64,000 bases of DNA, from contig JAPMAC010000221.1 in the NCBI GenBank assembly GCA_028671895.1, positions 434,001 to 498,000 of the forward strand, written 5' to 3'. Position numbers and translations under genes: made by a program. The DNA is from Oenanthe sinensis (taxonomy: Eukaryota; Streptophyta; Magnoliopsida; Apiales; Apiaceae). This document shows, piece after piece, positions 1 to 13,800 of the stretch. The notes beneath the pieces are model-generated. The model was not told the DNA's origin and did no database searches. It saw nothing but the letters and a program-made list of their open reading frames with translations. Numbering within the stretch: position 1 is the stretch's first letter; every line of letters starts with the position of its first letter.

Positions 1-140
1 TTCGAACGAGTCAAGAATGAAGCCTAAAATTGTTATGAATGGCTTTCAAGTTCAAACGAGTGAAGAATGATGATACAAGTCTTTATAAGTTGTTTCCATG
101 TACAAATGAGTCAAGAATGAACCTAGAAGTTGTTTTCAAG
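1..140. repeat. Representative monomer: trimer of 50+50+40 bp sub-repeats
   Basis: Sub-repeat 1 (1-50) begins TTCGAACGAGTCAAGAATGA, sub-repeat 2 (51-100) begins TTCAAACGAGTGAAGAATGA, and sub-repeat 3 (101-140) begins TACAAATGAGTCAAGAATGA. All three end in a T-run followed by CAAG or CATG. The shared 20-bp heads and shared tails indicate that the 140-bp unit arose by triplication of a ~50-bp ancestor, with ~10 bp lost or never gained in the third copy. Sub-repeat 1 carries the 8-bp palindrome GTTCGAAC at its start in most copies. The heads contain two, one and zero CpG sites respectively. Confidence 0.93.
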
Positions 141-1520
141 TTCGATCGAGTCAAAAATGAAGCCTAAAATTGTTATGAATGGTTTTCAAGTTCAAACGAG
201 TGAAGAATGATGATACAAGTCTTTATAAGTTGTTTCCATGTTCAAATGAGTCCAGAATGAAGCTAGCAGTTGTTTTCATGTTCGAACGAGTCAAGAATGA
301 AGCCTAAAATTGGTTTGAATGGTTTTCAAGTTCAAACGAGTGAAAAATGATGATACAAGTCTTTATAAGTTGTTTCCGTGTACAAATGAGTCAAGAATGA
401 AGCTAGAAGTTGTTTTCAATTTCGAACGAGTCAAGAATGAAGCCTAAAATTGTTATGAATGGTTATCAAGTTCAAACGAGTGAAGAATGACGATACAAGT
501 CTTTATAAGTTGTTTCCATTTACAAATGAGTGAAGAATGAAGCTAGAAGTTGTTTTCAATTTCGAACGAGTCAAGAATGAAGCCTAAAATTGTTATGAAT
601 GGCTTTCAAGTTCAAACGAGTGAAGAATGATGATACAAGTCTTTATAAGTTGTTTCCATGTACAAATGAGTCAAGAATGAAGCTAGAAGTTGTTTTCAAG
701 TTCGATCGAGTCAAAAATGAAGCCTAAAATTGTTATGAATGGTTTTCAAGTTCAAACGAGTGAAGAATAATGATACAAGTCTTTATAAGTATTTCCATGT
801 TCAAATGAGTCAAGAATGAAGCTACAAGTTTTCAAGTTCGAACGAGCCAAGAATGAAGGCTAAAATTGTTATGAATGGTTTTCAAGTTCAATTAAGTGAA
901 AAATGATGATATAAGTCTTTATAAGTTGTTTCCGTGTACAAATGAGTCAAGAATGAAGCTAGAAGTTGTTTTAAAGTTCGAACGAGTCAAGAATGAAGCC
1001 TAAAATTGTTATGAATGGCTTTCAAGTTGAAACGAGTGAAGAATGATGATACAAGTCTTTATAAGTTGTTTCCATGTACAAATGTGTCAAGAATAAATCT
1101 AGAAGTTGTTTTCAAGTTCGAACGAGTTAAGAATGAAGCCTAAAATTGTTATGAATGGTTTTCATGTTCAAACGAGTGACGAATGATGATACAAGTCTTT
1201 ATAAGTTGTTTCCATGTACAAATGTGTCAAGAATGAAGCTAGAAGTTGTTTTCAAGTTCGAACGAGTAAAAAATGAAGCCTAAAATTGTTATGAATGGTT
1301 TTCAAGTTCAAACGAGTGAAGAATGATGATAGAAGTCTTTATAAGTTGTTTCCATGTATAAATGAGTCAAGAATGAAGCTAGAAGTTGTTTTCAAGTTCG
1401 AACGAGTCAAGAATGAATCCTAAAATTGTTTTGAATGGTTTTCAAGTTCAAACGAGTGAAAAATGATGATACAAGTCTTTATAAGCTGTTTCCGTGTACA
1501 AATGAGTCAAGAATGAAGCT
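1..1520. repeat. Satellite block of the 5-monomer HOR type (left end)
   Basis: This stretch has the variant types seen again at 10863-19178. They are GGCTTTCAAG monomers, TTCGATCGAG monomers, TTCATGTTCGAACG monomers with TGGTTTGAAT, GGTTATCAAG monomers paired with GAATGACGATAC, and a short monomer containing TTCAATTAAG. The order is similar but not strictly collinear with the later block. It precedes copy 1 of the large duplicated segment, as 10863-19178 precedes copy 2. This suggests the whole ~17.5 kb (this block plus the segment) was the amplified unit. Confidence 0.75.
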
Positions 1521-3500
1521 AGATGTTGTTTTCAAGTTCGAACGAGTCGAGAATGAAGACTAAAATTGTTATGAATGGTTTTCAAGTTCAAACGAGTGAA
1601 GAATGATGATACATGTCTTTATAAGTTGTTTCCATGTATAAATGAGTCAAGAATGAAGCTAGAAGTTGTTTTCAAGTTCGATCGAGTCAAAAATAAAGCC
1701 TAAAATTGTTATGAATGGTTTTCAAGTTGAAACAAGTGAAGAAAGATGATACAAGTCTTTATAAGTTGTTTCCAGGTACAAATGAGTCAAGAATGAAGCT
1801 AGAATTTGTTTTCAAGTTCGAACGAGTCAAGAATGAAGCCTAAAATTGGTTTGAATGGTTTTCATGTTCAAACGAGTGAAAAATGATGATACAAGTCTTT
1901 ATAAGTTGTTTCTGTGTACAAATGAGTCAAGAATGAAGCTAGAAATTGTTTTCAAGTTCGAACGAGTCAAGAATGAAGCCTAAAATTGTTATGAATGGTT
2001 ATCAAGTTCAAACGAGTGAAGAATGACGATACAAGTCTTTATAAGCTGTTTCCATTTACAAATGAGTGAAGAATGAATCTAGAAGTTTTCAAGTTCGAAC
2101 GAGCCAAGAATGAAGGCCAAAATTGTTATGAGTGGTTTTCAAGTTCAATTGAGTGAAAAATGATGATATAAGTCATAATAAGTTGTTTCCATGTAAAAAT
2201 GAGCAAAGAATGAAGCTAGAAGTTGTTTTCAAGTTCGAACGAGTCAAGAATGAAGCCTAAAATTGATTTGAATGGTTTCTAGTTCAAACGAGTGAAAAAT
2301 GATGATACAAGTATTTATAAGTTCTTTTTATGTGCAAATGAGGTAAGAATGAAGCTAGAAGTTGTTTTCAACTTCGAACGAGTCAAGAATGAAGCCTAAT
2401 ATTGTTTTGAATGGTTTCAAGTTCAAACGAGTGAAGAATGATAATACAAGTCTTTATAAGTTGTTTCCATGTACAAATCAGTCAAGAATGAAGCTATAAG
2501 TTGTTTTCAAGTTCGAACGAGTCAAGAATGAAGCCAAAAATTGATTTGAATGGTTTCAAGTTCAAACGATTGAAAAATGATGATACAAGTATTTATAAGT
2601 TGTTTTTATATACAAATGAGTTAAGAATGAAGCTAGATGTTGTTTTCCAGTTCGAACGAGTCAGGAATGAATCCTAAAATTGTTATGAATGGTTTTCAAG
2701 TTCAAACAAGTGAAGAATGATTATACAAGTCTTTATATGTTGTTTCCATGTACAAATGAGTCAAGAATGAAGCTAGAAGTTGTTTTCAAGTTCGAACGAG
2801 TCAAGAATGAATCTTTAAATTGTTTTGAATGGTTTTCAAGTTCAAACGAGTGAAAAATGATGATACAAGTGTTTATAAGTTGTTTCCATATACAAATGAG
2901 TCAAGAATGAAACTATAAGTTATTTTCAAGTTCGAACGAGTCAAGAATGAAGCCTAAAATTGTTATGAATGGTTTTCAAGTTCAAACGAGTGAAGAATGA
3001 TGATACAAGTCTTTATTAGTTGTTTCCATGTACAAATGAGTCAAGAATGAAGGTAGAAGTTGTTTTCAAGTTCGAACGAGTCAAGAATGAAGCCTAAAAT
3101 TGATTTGAATGGTTTCTAGTTCAAACGAGTGAAAAATGATGATACAAGTATTTATAAGTTCTTTTCGTGTGCAAATGAGGTAAGAATGAAGTTAGAAGTT
3201 GTTTTCAAGTTCAAACGAATCAAGAATGAAGCCTAAGATTGTTATGAATGGTTTTCCAGTTTAAACAAGTGAAGAATGATGATACAAGTCTTTATAAGTT
3301 GTTTCCATGTACAAAAGAGTCAAGAATGAAGCTAGAAGTTGTTTTCAAGTTCGAACGAGTCAAGAATGAATCCTTAAATTGTTTTGAATGGTTTTCAAGT
3401 TCAAACGAGTGAAAAATGATTATACAAGTCTTTATAAGTTGTTTCCATGTACAAATGAGTCAAGAATGAAGCTAGAAGTTGTTTTCAAGTTCGAACGAGT

Positions 3501-6010
3501 GAAGACTTGTATCAATGGTTTACGAATTCGAACGACTCAAGAATGAAACCTAAATTTGATATTAATGGTTTTTAAATTCAAACGAGAGAAAAATGATGCT
3601 ACAAGTTTTTATAAGTTGTTTTCATGTACAAATGAGCCAAGAATGGAACTGTAAGTTGTTTACAAGTTCGAACAAGTCAAGAATGAAGCCTAAAATTGTT
3701 ATGAATGGTTTTCAAGTTCAAACGAGTAAAGAATGATGATACAAGTCTTTATAAGTTGTTTTCATGTACAAATGAGTTAAGAATGAAGCTTGAAGTTATT
3801 TTCAAGTTCGAACGAGTCAAGAATGAAGCCTAAAATTGATTTGAATGGTTTCAAGTTCAAACGATTGAAAGATGATGATACAAGTATTTATAAGTTGTTT
3901 TTATATACAAATGAGTTAAGAATGAAGCTAGATGTTTTTTTCCAGTTCGAACGAGTCAGGAATGAATCCTAAAATATTTATGAATGGTTTTCAAGTTCAA
4001 ACAAGTGAAGAATGATTATACAAGTCTTTATATGTTGTTTCCATGTACAAATGAGTCAAGAATGAAGCTAGAAGTTGTTTTCAAGTTCGAACGAGTCAAG
4101 AATGAATCTTTAAATTGTTTTGAATGGTTTTCAAGTTCAAACGAGTGAAAAATGATGATACAAGTCTTTATAAGTTGTTTCCATGTACAAATGAGTCAAG
4201 AATGAAGCTAGAAATTGTTTTCAAGTTCGAACGAGTCAAGAATGAAGCCAAAATTTGTTTTGAATGGTTTTCAAGTTCAAACGAGTGAAAAATTATGATA
4301 CAAGTCTTTATAAGTTGTTTCGATGTACAAATGAGTCAAGAATGAAGCTATAAGTTGTTTTCAAGTTCGAACGAGTCAAGAATGAAGCCTAAAATTGGTA
4401 TGAATGGTTTTCAAGTTCAAACGAGTGAAGAATGATGATACAAGTCTTTATTAGTTGTTTCCATGTACAAATGGGTCAAGAATGAAGGTAGAAGTTGTTT
4501 TCAAGTTCGAACGAGTCAAGAATGAAGCCTAAAATTGATTTGAATGGTTTCTAGTTCAAACGAGGGAAAAATGATGATACAAGTATTTATAAGTTCTTTT
4601 CGTGTGCAAATGAGGTAAGAATGAAGCTAGAAGTTGTTTTCAAGTTCAAACGAATCAAGAATGAAGCCTAAAATTGTTATGAATGGTTTTCCAGTTTAAA
4701 CAAGTGAAGAATGATGATACAAGTCTTTATAAGTTGTTTCCATGTACAAATGAGTCAAGAATGAAGCTAGAAGTTGTTTTCAAGTTCGAACGAGTCAAGA
4801 ATGAATCCTTAAATTGTTTTGAATGGTTTTCAAGTTCAAACGAGTGAAAAATGATTATACAAGTCTTTATAAGTTGTTTCCATGTACAAATGAGTCAAGA
4901 ATGAAGCTAGAAGTTGTTTTCAAGTTCGAACGAGTGAAGACTTGTATCAATGGTTTACGAATTCGAACGACTCAAGAATGAAACCTAAATTTGATATTAA
5001 TGGTTTTTAAATTCAAACGAGAGAAAAATGATGCTACAAGTTTTTATAAGTTGTTTTCATGTACAAATGAGCCAAGAATGGAACTGTAAGTTGTTTACAA
5101 GTTCGAACAAGTCAAGAATGAAGCCTTAAATTGTTATGAATGGTTTTCAAGTTCAAACGAGTAAAGAATGATGATACAAGTCTTTATAAGTTATTTTCAT
5201 GTACAAATGAGTTAAGAATGAAGCTAGAAGTTATTTTCAAGTTCGAACGAGTCAAGAATGAAGCCTAAAATTGTTATGAATGTTTTTCAAGTTCAAATGA
5301 GTGAAGAATGATGATACAAGTCTTTATAAGTTGTTTCCATGTACAAATGAGTCAAGAATGAAGCTAGAAATTATTTTCGAGTTCGAACGAGTCAAGAATT
5401 AAGCCTAAAATTGTTTTGAATGGTTTTCAAGTTCAAACTAGTGAAAAATGATGATTCAAGTCTTTATAAGTAGTTTCCGTGTACAAATGAGTCAAGAATG
5501 AAGGTTGAAGTTGTTTTCAAGTTCGAACGAGTCAAGAATGAATCCTTAAATTGGTTTGAATGGTTTTCAAGTTCAAACGAGTGAAAAATTATTATACAAG
5601 TCTTTATAAGTTGTTTCCATGTACAAATGAGTCAAGAATGAAACTAGAAGTTTCTTTCAAGTTCGAACGAGTGAAGACTTGTATCAATGGTTTACGAATT
5701 CGAACGACTCAAGAATGAAACCTAAATTTGATATTAATGGTTTTTAAATTCAAACGAGAATGAAACCTAAATTTGATATTAATGGTTTTTAAATTCAAAC
5801 GAGTTAAGAATGGTACTACAAATTTTTATAAGTTATTTTCATGTACAAATGAGCCAAGACAGAACTCTAAGTTGTTTACAAATTCGAACGAGTCAAGAAT
5901 GAAACCTAAACTTGATATGAATTGTTTTTAAATTCAAACGAGAGAAAAATGATGCTACAAGTTTTTATAAGTTGTTTTCATGTACAAATGAGCCAAGCAT
6001 GGAAATTTAA
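3501..6010. repeat. Three insertions of the second monomer subfamily (S2)
   Basis: S2 runs start at 3501, 4936 and 5673, each with the same truncated joint: GAAGACTTGTATCAATGG followed by a new TTCGAACGACTC head 37 bp after the previous head. S2 monomers carry AAACCTAAATTTGATATTAA, ATGGTTTTTAAATTCAAACG, GATGCTACAAG and TGAGCCAAGAATGGAAC in place of the canonical bases. After one or two S2 units the canonical type resumes at a TTCGAACAAG head. The third run also holds a 45-bp direct duplication (5712-5801) that begins AATGAAACCTAAATTTGATA. Confidence 0.85.
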
Positions 6011-8393
6011 GTTGTTTACAAGTTCGAACAAGTCAAGAATGAAGCCTAAAATTGTTATGAATGGTTTTCAAGTTCAAACGAGTAAAGAATGATGATACAA
6101 GTCTTTATAAGTTGTTTTAATGTACAAATGGGTCAAGAATGAAGCTAGAAGTAGTTTTCAAGTTCGATCGAGTAAAAAATGAAGCCTAAAATTGTTATGA
6201 ATGGTTTTCAAGTTCAAACGAATGAAGAAAGATGATACAAGTCTTTATAAGTTGTTTCCAGGTACAAATGAGTCAAGAATGAAGCTAGAAGTTGTTTTCA
6301 AGTTCGAACGAGTCAAGAATGAATCCTAATTTTTTTTGAATAGTTTTCAAGTTCAAACGAGTGAAAAATGATGATACAAGTCTTTATAAGTTGTTTCTGT
6401 GTACAAATGAGTCAAGAATGAAGCTAGAAGTTGTTTTCAAGTTCGAACGTGTGAAGAATGAAGACTAAAATTGTTATGAATGGTTTTCAAGTTCAAACGA
6501 GTGAAGAATGATGATACATGTCTTTATAAGTTGTTTCCATGTACAAATGAGTCAAGAATGAAGCTAGAAGTTGTTTTCAAGTTCGATCGAGTCAAAAATG
6601 AAGCCTAAAATTGTTATGAATGGTTTTCAAGTTCAAACGAGTGAAGAATGATGATACAAGTCTTTACAAGTTGTTTCCATGTACAAATGTGTCAAGAATG
6701 AAGCTAGAAGTTGTTTTCAAGTTCGAACGAGTCAAAAATAAAGCCTAAAATTGTGTTGAATGGTTTCAAGTTCAAACGAGTGAAGAATGATGATACAAGT
6801 CTTTATAAGTTGTTTCCATGTACAAATGTGTCAAGAATGAAGCTAGAAGTTTTTTTCAAGTTCGAACGAGTCAAAAATGAAGCCTAAAATTGTTATGAAT
6901 GGTTTTCAAGTTCAAACGAGTGAAGAATGATGATACAAGTCTCTATAAGTTGTTTCCATGTTCAAATGAGTCAAGAATGAAGCTAGAAGTTGTTTTCAAG
7001 TTCGAACGAGTCAAGAACAAATCCTAAAATTGTTTTGAATTGTTTTCAAGTTCAAACGAATGAAAAATGATGATACAAGTCTTTATAAGTTGTTTCCGTG
7101 TACAAATGAGTCAAGAATGAAGCTAGAAGTTGTTTTCAGGTTTGAACGAGTCAAGAATGAAGACTAAAATTGTTATGAATGGTTATCAAGTTCAAACGAG
7201 TGAAGAATGACGATACAGGTCTTTATAAGTTGCTTCCATTTACAAATGAGTGAAGAATGAAGCTACAAGTTTTCAAGTTCGAACGAGCCAAGAATGAAGG
7301 CTAAAATTGTTATGAATGGTTTTCAAGTTCAATTGAGTGAAAAATAATGATATAAGTCTTTATAAGTTGTTTCCATGTACAAATGAGTCAAGATTGAAGC
7401 TAGAAGTTGTTTTCAAGTTCGAACGAGTCAAGAATGAAGCCTAAAATTGATTTGAATGGTTTTAAGTTCAAACGAGTGAAGAATGATGATACAAGTCTTT
7501 ATAAGTTGTTTCCATGTACAAATGAGTCAAGAATGAAGGTAGAAGTTCTTTTCAAGTTCAAACGAGTCAAGAATGAAGCCTAAAATTGATTTGAATGGTT
7601 TCTAGTTCAAACGAGTGAAAAATGATGATACAAATCTTTATAAGTTGTTTTCATGTACAAATGAGTTAAGAATGAAGCTAGAAGTTGTTTTCAAGTTCGA
7701 ACGAGTCAATAATGAAGCCTAAAATTGTTATGAATGGTTTTCAAGTTCAAACAAGTGAAGAATGATGATACAAGTCTTTATATGTTGTTTCCATGTACAA
7801 ATGAGTCAAGAATGAAGCTAGAAATTGTTTTCAAGTTCGAACGAGTCAAGAATGAATTCTTAAATTGTGATGAATAGTTTTCAAGTTCAAACGAGTGAAA
7901 AATGATGATACAAGTCTTTATAAGTTGTTTCGATGTACAAATGAGTCAAGAATGAAGCTAGAAATTGTTTTCAAGTTCGAACGAGTCAAGTATGAAGGCA
8001 AAAATTGTTTTGAATGGTTTTCAAGTTCAAACGAGTGAAAAATGATGATACAAGTCTTTATAAGTTGTTTCGATGTACAAATGAGTCAAGAATGAAGCTA
8101 GAAGTTATTTTCAAGTTCGAACGAGTCAAGAATGAAGCCTAAAATTGATTTGAATGGTTTCTAGTTCAAACGAGTGAAAAATGATGATACAAGTATTTAT
8201 AAGTTCTTTTCATGTGCAAATGAGGTAAGAATGAAGGTAGAAGTTTTTTTCAAGTTTGAACGAGTCAAGAATGAAGCCTAAAATTGATTTGAATGGTTTC
8301 TAGTTCAAACGAGTGAAAAATGATGATACAAGTATTTATAAGTTGTTTTCATGTACAAATGAGTTAAGAATGAAGCTAGAAGTTGTTTTCAAG

Positions 8394-10626
8394 TTGGTAC
8401 GAGTCAAGAATGAAGCCTAAAATTGTTATGAATGGTTTTCACGTTCAAACAAGTGAAGAATGATGATACAAGTCTTTATATGTTGTTTCCATGTACAAAT
8501 GAGTCAAGAATGAAGCTAGAAGTTGTTTTCAAGTTCGAACGAGTCAATAATGAAGCCTAAAATTGTTATGAATGGTTTTCAAGTTCAAACAAGTGAAGAA
8601 TGATGATACAAGTCTTTATATGTTGTTTCCATGTACAAATGAGTCAAGAATGAAGCTAGAAATTGTTTTCAAGTTCGAACGAGTCAAGAATGAATCCTTA
8701 AATTGTGTTGAATGGTTTTCAAGTTCAAATGAGTGAAAAATGATGATACGAGTCTTTATAAGTTGTTTCCATGTACAAATGAGTCAAGAATGAAGCTAGA
8801 AATTGTTTTCAAGTTCGAACGAGTCAAGTATGAAGCCAAAAACTGTTTTGAATGGTTTTGAAGTTCAAATGAGTGAAAAATGATGATACAAGTCTTTATA
8901 AGTTGTTTCCGTGTACGAATGAGTCAAGAACGAAGCTAGAAGTTGTTTTCAAGTTCGTACGAGTCAACAATGAAGACTAAAATTGTTATGAATGGTTTTC
9001 AAGTTCAAACGAGTGAAGAATGATGATACATATCTTTATAAGTTGTTTCCATGTATAAATGAGTCAAGAATGAAGCTAGAAGTTGTTTTCAAGTTCGATC
9101 GAGTCAAAAATGAAGCCTAAAATTGTTATGAATGGTTTTCAAGTTCAAACGAGTGAAGAAAGATGATACATGTCTTTATAAGTTGTTTCCATGTACAAAT
9201 GAGTCAAGAATGAAGCTAGAAGTTGTTTTCAAGTTCGAACGAGTCAAGAATGAAGCCTAAAATTGGTTTGAATGGTTTTCAAGTTCAAACGAGTGAAAAA
9301 TGATGATACAAGTCTTTATAAGTTGTTTCCGTGTACAAATGAGTCAAGAATGAAGCTAGAAGTTGTTTTCAAGTTCGAACGAGTCAAGAATAAAGCCTAA
9401 AATTGTTATGAATGGTTATCAAGTTCAAACGAGTGAAGAATGACGATACAGGTCTTTATAAGTTACTTCCATTTACAAATGAGTGAAGAATGAAGCTAGA
9501 AGTTTTCAACTTCGAACTAGCCAAGAATAAAGGCTAAAATTGTTATGAATGGTTTTCAAGTTCAATTGAGTGAAAAATGATGATATAAGTCTTTATAAGT
9601 TGTTTCCAAGTACAAATGAGTCAAGAATGAAGCTGAAAGTTATTTTCAAGTTCGAACGAGTCAAGAATGAAGCCTAAAATTGATTTGAATGGTTTCTAGT
9701 TCAAACGAGTGAAAAATGATGATACAAGTATTTATAAGTTCTTTTCATGTGCAAATGAGGTAAGAATGAAGGTAGAAGTTGTTTTCAAGTTTGAACGAGT
9801 CAAGAATGAAGCCTAAAATTGATTTGAATGGTTTCTAGTTCAAACGAGTGAAAAATGATAATACAAGTATTTATAAGTTGTTTTCATGTACAAATGAGTT
9901 AAGAATGAAGCTAGAAGTTGTTTTCAAGTTGGAACGAGTAAAGAATGAAGCCTAAAATTGTTATGAATGGTTTTCAAGTTCAAACAAGTGAAGAATGATG
10001 ATAGAAGTCTTTATATGTTGTTTCCATGTACAAATGAGTCAAGAATGAAGCTAGAAGTTGTTTTCAAGTTCGAACGAGTCAAGAATGAATCTTTAAATTG
10101 TGTTGAATAGTTTTCAAGTTCAAACGAGTGAAAAATGATGATACAAGTCTTTATAAGTTGTTTCGATGTACAAATGAGTCAAGAATGAAGCTAGAAATTG
10201 TTTTCAAGTTCGAACGAGTCAAGTATGAAGGCAAAAATTGTTTTGAATGGTTTTCAAGTTCAAACGAGTGAAAAATGATGATACAAGTCTTTATAAGTTG
10301 TTTCGATGTACAAATGAGTCAAGAATGAAGCTAGAAGTTGTTTTCATGTTTGAACGAGTCAAGAATGAAGCCTAAAATTGGTATGAATGGTTTCTAGTTC
10401 AAACGAGTGAAAAATGATGATACAAGTCTTTATAAGTTCTTTTCATGTGCAAATGAGTCAAGAATGAAGGTAGAAGTTGTTTTCAAGTTTGAACGAGTCA
10501 AGAATGAAGCCTAAAATTGATTTGAATGGTTTCTAGTTCAAACGAGTGAAAAATGATGATACAAGTATTTATAAGTTGTTTTCATGTACAAATGAGTTAA
10601 GAATGAAGCTAGAAGTTGTTTTCAAG
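8394..10626. repeat. 16-monomer HOR unit (2233 bp)
   Basis: The rare variant TTGGTACGAG occurs at 8394 and again at 10627, exactly 2233 bp apart. The same variant sequence recurs as a tandem HOR at 25773-32331. The length is explained exactly as 16 x 140 minus 3 (one 137-bp monomer) minus 4 (four 139-bp monomers). The unit lies at the right end of the large copy 1 segment, and a second unit begins after it but is cut off at about 10862. Confidence 0.85.
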
Positions 10627-10862
10627 TTGGTACGAGTCAAGAATGAAGCCTAAAATTGTTATGAATGGTTTTCACGTTCAAACAAGTGAAGAATGATGAT
10701 AGAAGTCTTTATATGTTGTTTCCATGTACAAATGAGTCAAGAATGAAGCTAGAAGTTGTTTTCAAGTTCGAACGAGTCAATAATGAAGCCTAAAATTGTT
10801 ATGAATGGTTTTCAAGTTCAAACAAGTGAAGAATGATGATACAAGTCTTTATATGTTGTTTC

Positions 10863-13800
10863 CGTGTACAAATGAGTCAAGAATGAAGCTAGAAGTTGTT
10901 TTCAATTTCGAACGAGTCAAGAATGAAGCCTAAAATTGTTATGAATGGGTATCAAGTTCAAACGAGTGAAGAATGACGATACAAGTCTTTATAAGTTGTT
11001 TCCATTTACAAATGAGTGAAGAATGAAGCTACAAGTTTTCAAGTTCGAACGAGACAAGAATTAAGGCTAAAATTGTTATGAATGGTTTTCAAGTTCAATT
11101 AAGTGAAAAATGATGATATAAGTCTTTATAAGTTGTTTCCGTGTACAGATGAGTCAAGAATGAAGCTAGAAGTTGTTTTCAAGTTCGAACGAGTCAAGAA
11201 TGAAGACTAAAATTGTTATGAATGGCTTTCAAGTTCAAACGAGTGAAGAATGATGATACAAGTCTTTATTAGTTGTTTCCATGTTCAAATGCGTCAAGAA
11301 TGAAGCTAGAAGTTGTTTTCATGTTCGAACGAGTCAAGAATGAAGCCTAAAATTGGTTTGAATGGTTTTCAAGTTCAAACGAGTGAAAAATGATGATACA
11401 AGTCTTTATAAGTTCTTTCCGTGTACAAATGAGTCAAGAATGAAGCTAGAAGTTGTTTTCAAGTTCGAACGAGTCAAGAATGAAGCCTAAAATTGGTTTG
11501 AATGGTTTTCAAGTTCAAACGAGTGAAAAATGATGATACAAGTCTTTATAAGTTGTTTCCGTGTACAAATGAGTCAAGAATGAAGCTAGAAGTTGTTTTC
11601 AAGTTCGAACGAGTCAAGAATGAAGCCTAAAATTGGTTTGAATGGTTATCAAGTTCAAACGAGTGAAGAATGACGATACAAGTCTTTATAAGTTGTTTCC
11701 ATTTACAAATGAGTGAAGAATGAAGCTACAAGTTTTCAAGTTCGAACGAGCCAAGAATTAAGGCTAAAATTGTTATGAATGGTTTTCAAGTTCAATTAAG
11801 TGAAAAATGATGATATAACTCTTTTTAAGTTGTTTCCATGTACAGATGAGTCAAGAATGAAGCTAGAAGTTGTTTTCAAGTTCGAACGAGTCAAGAATGA
11901 AGCCTAAAATTGTTATGAATGGCTTTCAAGTTCAACCGAGTGAAGAATGATGATACAAGTCTTTATTAGTTGTTTCCTTGTTCAAATGCTTCAAGAATGA
12001 AGCTAGAAGTTGTTTTCATGTTCGAACGAGTCATGAATGAAGCCTAAAATTGGTTTGAATGGTTTTCAAGTTCAAACGAGTGAAAAATGATGATACAAGT
12101 CTTTATAAGTTGTTTCCGTGTACAAATGAGTCAAGAATGAAGCTAGAAGTTGTTTTCAAGTTCGAACGAGTCAAGAATGAAGCCTAAAATTGTTATGAAT
12201 GGTTATCAAGTTCAAACGAGTGAAGAATGACGATACAAGTATTTATAAATTGTTTCCATTTACAAATGAGTGAAGAATGAAGCTACAAGTTTTCAAGTTC
12301 GAACAAGCCAAGAATTAAGGCTAAAATTGTTATGAATGGTGTTCAAGTTCAATTAAGTGAAAAATGATGATATAAGTCTTTTTAAGTTGTTTCCGTTTAC
12401 AGATGAGTCAAGAATGAAGCTAGAAGTTGTTTTCAAGTTCGAACGAGTCAAGAATGAAGCCTAAAATTATTATGAATGGCTTTCAAGTTCAAACGAGTGA
12501 AGAATGATGATACAAGTCTTTATAAGTTGTTTCCATGTACAAATGAGTCAAGAATGAAGCAAGAATTTGTTTTCAAGTTCGATCGAGTCAAAAATGAAGC
12601 CTAAAATTGTTATGAATGGTTTTCAAGTTCAAACGAGTGAAGAATGATGATACAAGTCTTTATAAGTTGTTTCCATGTTCAAATGAGTCAAGAATGAAGC
12701 TAGAAGTTGTTTTCATGTTCGAACGAGTCAAGAATGAAGCCTAAAATTGGTTTGAATGGTTTTCAAGTTCAAACGAGTGAAAAATGATGATACAAGTCTT
12801 TATAAGTTGTTTCCGTGTACAAATGAGTCAAGAATGAAGCTAGAAGTTGTTTTCAAGTTCGAACGAGTCAAGAATGAAGCCTAAAATTGTTATGAATGGT
12901 TTTCAAGTTCAAAGGAGTGAAGAATGATGATACAAGTCTTTATAAGTTGTTTCCATGTTCAAATAAGTCAAGAATGAAGCTAGAAGTTGTTTTCATGTTC
13001 GAACGAGTCAAGAATGAAGCCTAAAATTGGTTTGAATGGTTTTCAAGTTCAAACGAGTGAAAAATGATGATACAAGTCTTTATAAGTTGTTTCCGTGTAC
13101 AAATGAGTCAAGAATGAAGCTAGAAGCTGTTTTCAATTTCGAACGAGTCAAGAATGAAGCCTAAAATTGTTATGAATGGGTATCAAGTTCAAACGAGTGA
13201 AGAATGACGATACAAGTCTTTATAAGTTGTTTCCATTTACAAATGAGTGAAGAATGAAGCTACAAGTTTTCAAGTTCGAACGAGACAAGAATTAAGGCTA
13301 AAATTGTTATGAATGGTTTTCAAGTTCAATTAAGTGAAAAATGATGATATGTCTTTATAAGTTGTTTCCGTGTACAGATGAGTCAAGAATGAAGCTAGAA
13401 GTTGTTTTCAAGTTCGAACGAGTCAAGAATGAAGCCTAAAATTGTTATGAATGGCTTTCAAGTTCAAACGAGTGAAGAATGATGATACAAGTCTTTATTA
13501 GTTGTTTCCATGTTCAAATGCGTCAAGAATGAAGCTATAAGGTGTTTTCATGTTCGAACGAGTCAAGAATGAAGCCTAAAATTGGTTTGAATGGTTTTCA
13601 AGTTCAAACGAGTGAAAAATGATGATACAAGTCTTTATAAGTTGTTTCCGTGTACAAATGAGTCAAGAATGAAGCTAGAAGTTGTTTTCAAGTTCGAACG
13701 AGTCAAGAATGAAGCCTAAAATTGTTATGAATGGCTTTCAAGTTCAAACGAGTGAAGAATTATGATACAAGTCTTTATAAGTTGTTTCCATGTACAAATG

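Larger units (their letters stand above)
1521..10862. repeat. Large satellite segment, copy 1 (~9.3 kb)
   Basis: This segment is collinear with 19179-28101. Shared private markers include AGATGTTG at 1521 and 19179; the GAAGACTTGT junctions at 3501, 4936 and 5673, which match 21019, 22454 and 23191 (each offset 17518); the 45-bp local duplication near 5712; and GTGTACGAAT at 8911 and 26290. Offsets change in clean steps: 17658, 17518, 17519, 17379, 17239. Three of those steps are single 140-bp monomers present here and absent in copy 2; the other is one extra T in copy 2. The left limit is placed at the first private marker and could lie somewhat earlier. Confidence 0.9.

Noticed and set aside
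3790..3972. Open frame of 60 codons within the satellite
   Set aside because: It is a chance open stretch of the 140-bp repeat. The protein is a translated repeat, and the same frame is closed in neighbouring monomers.
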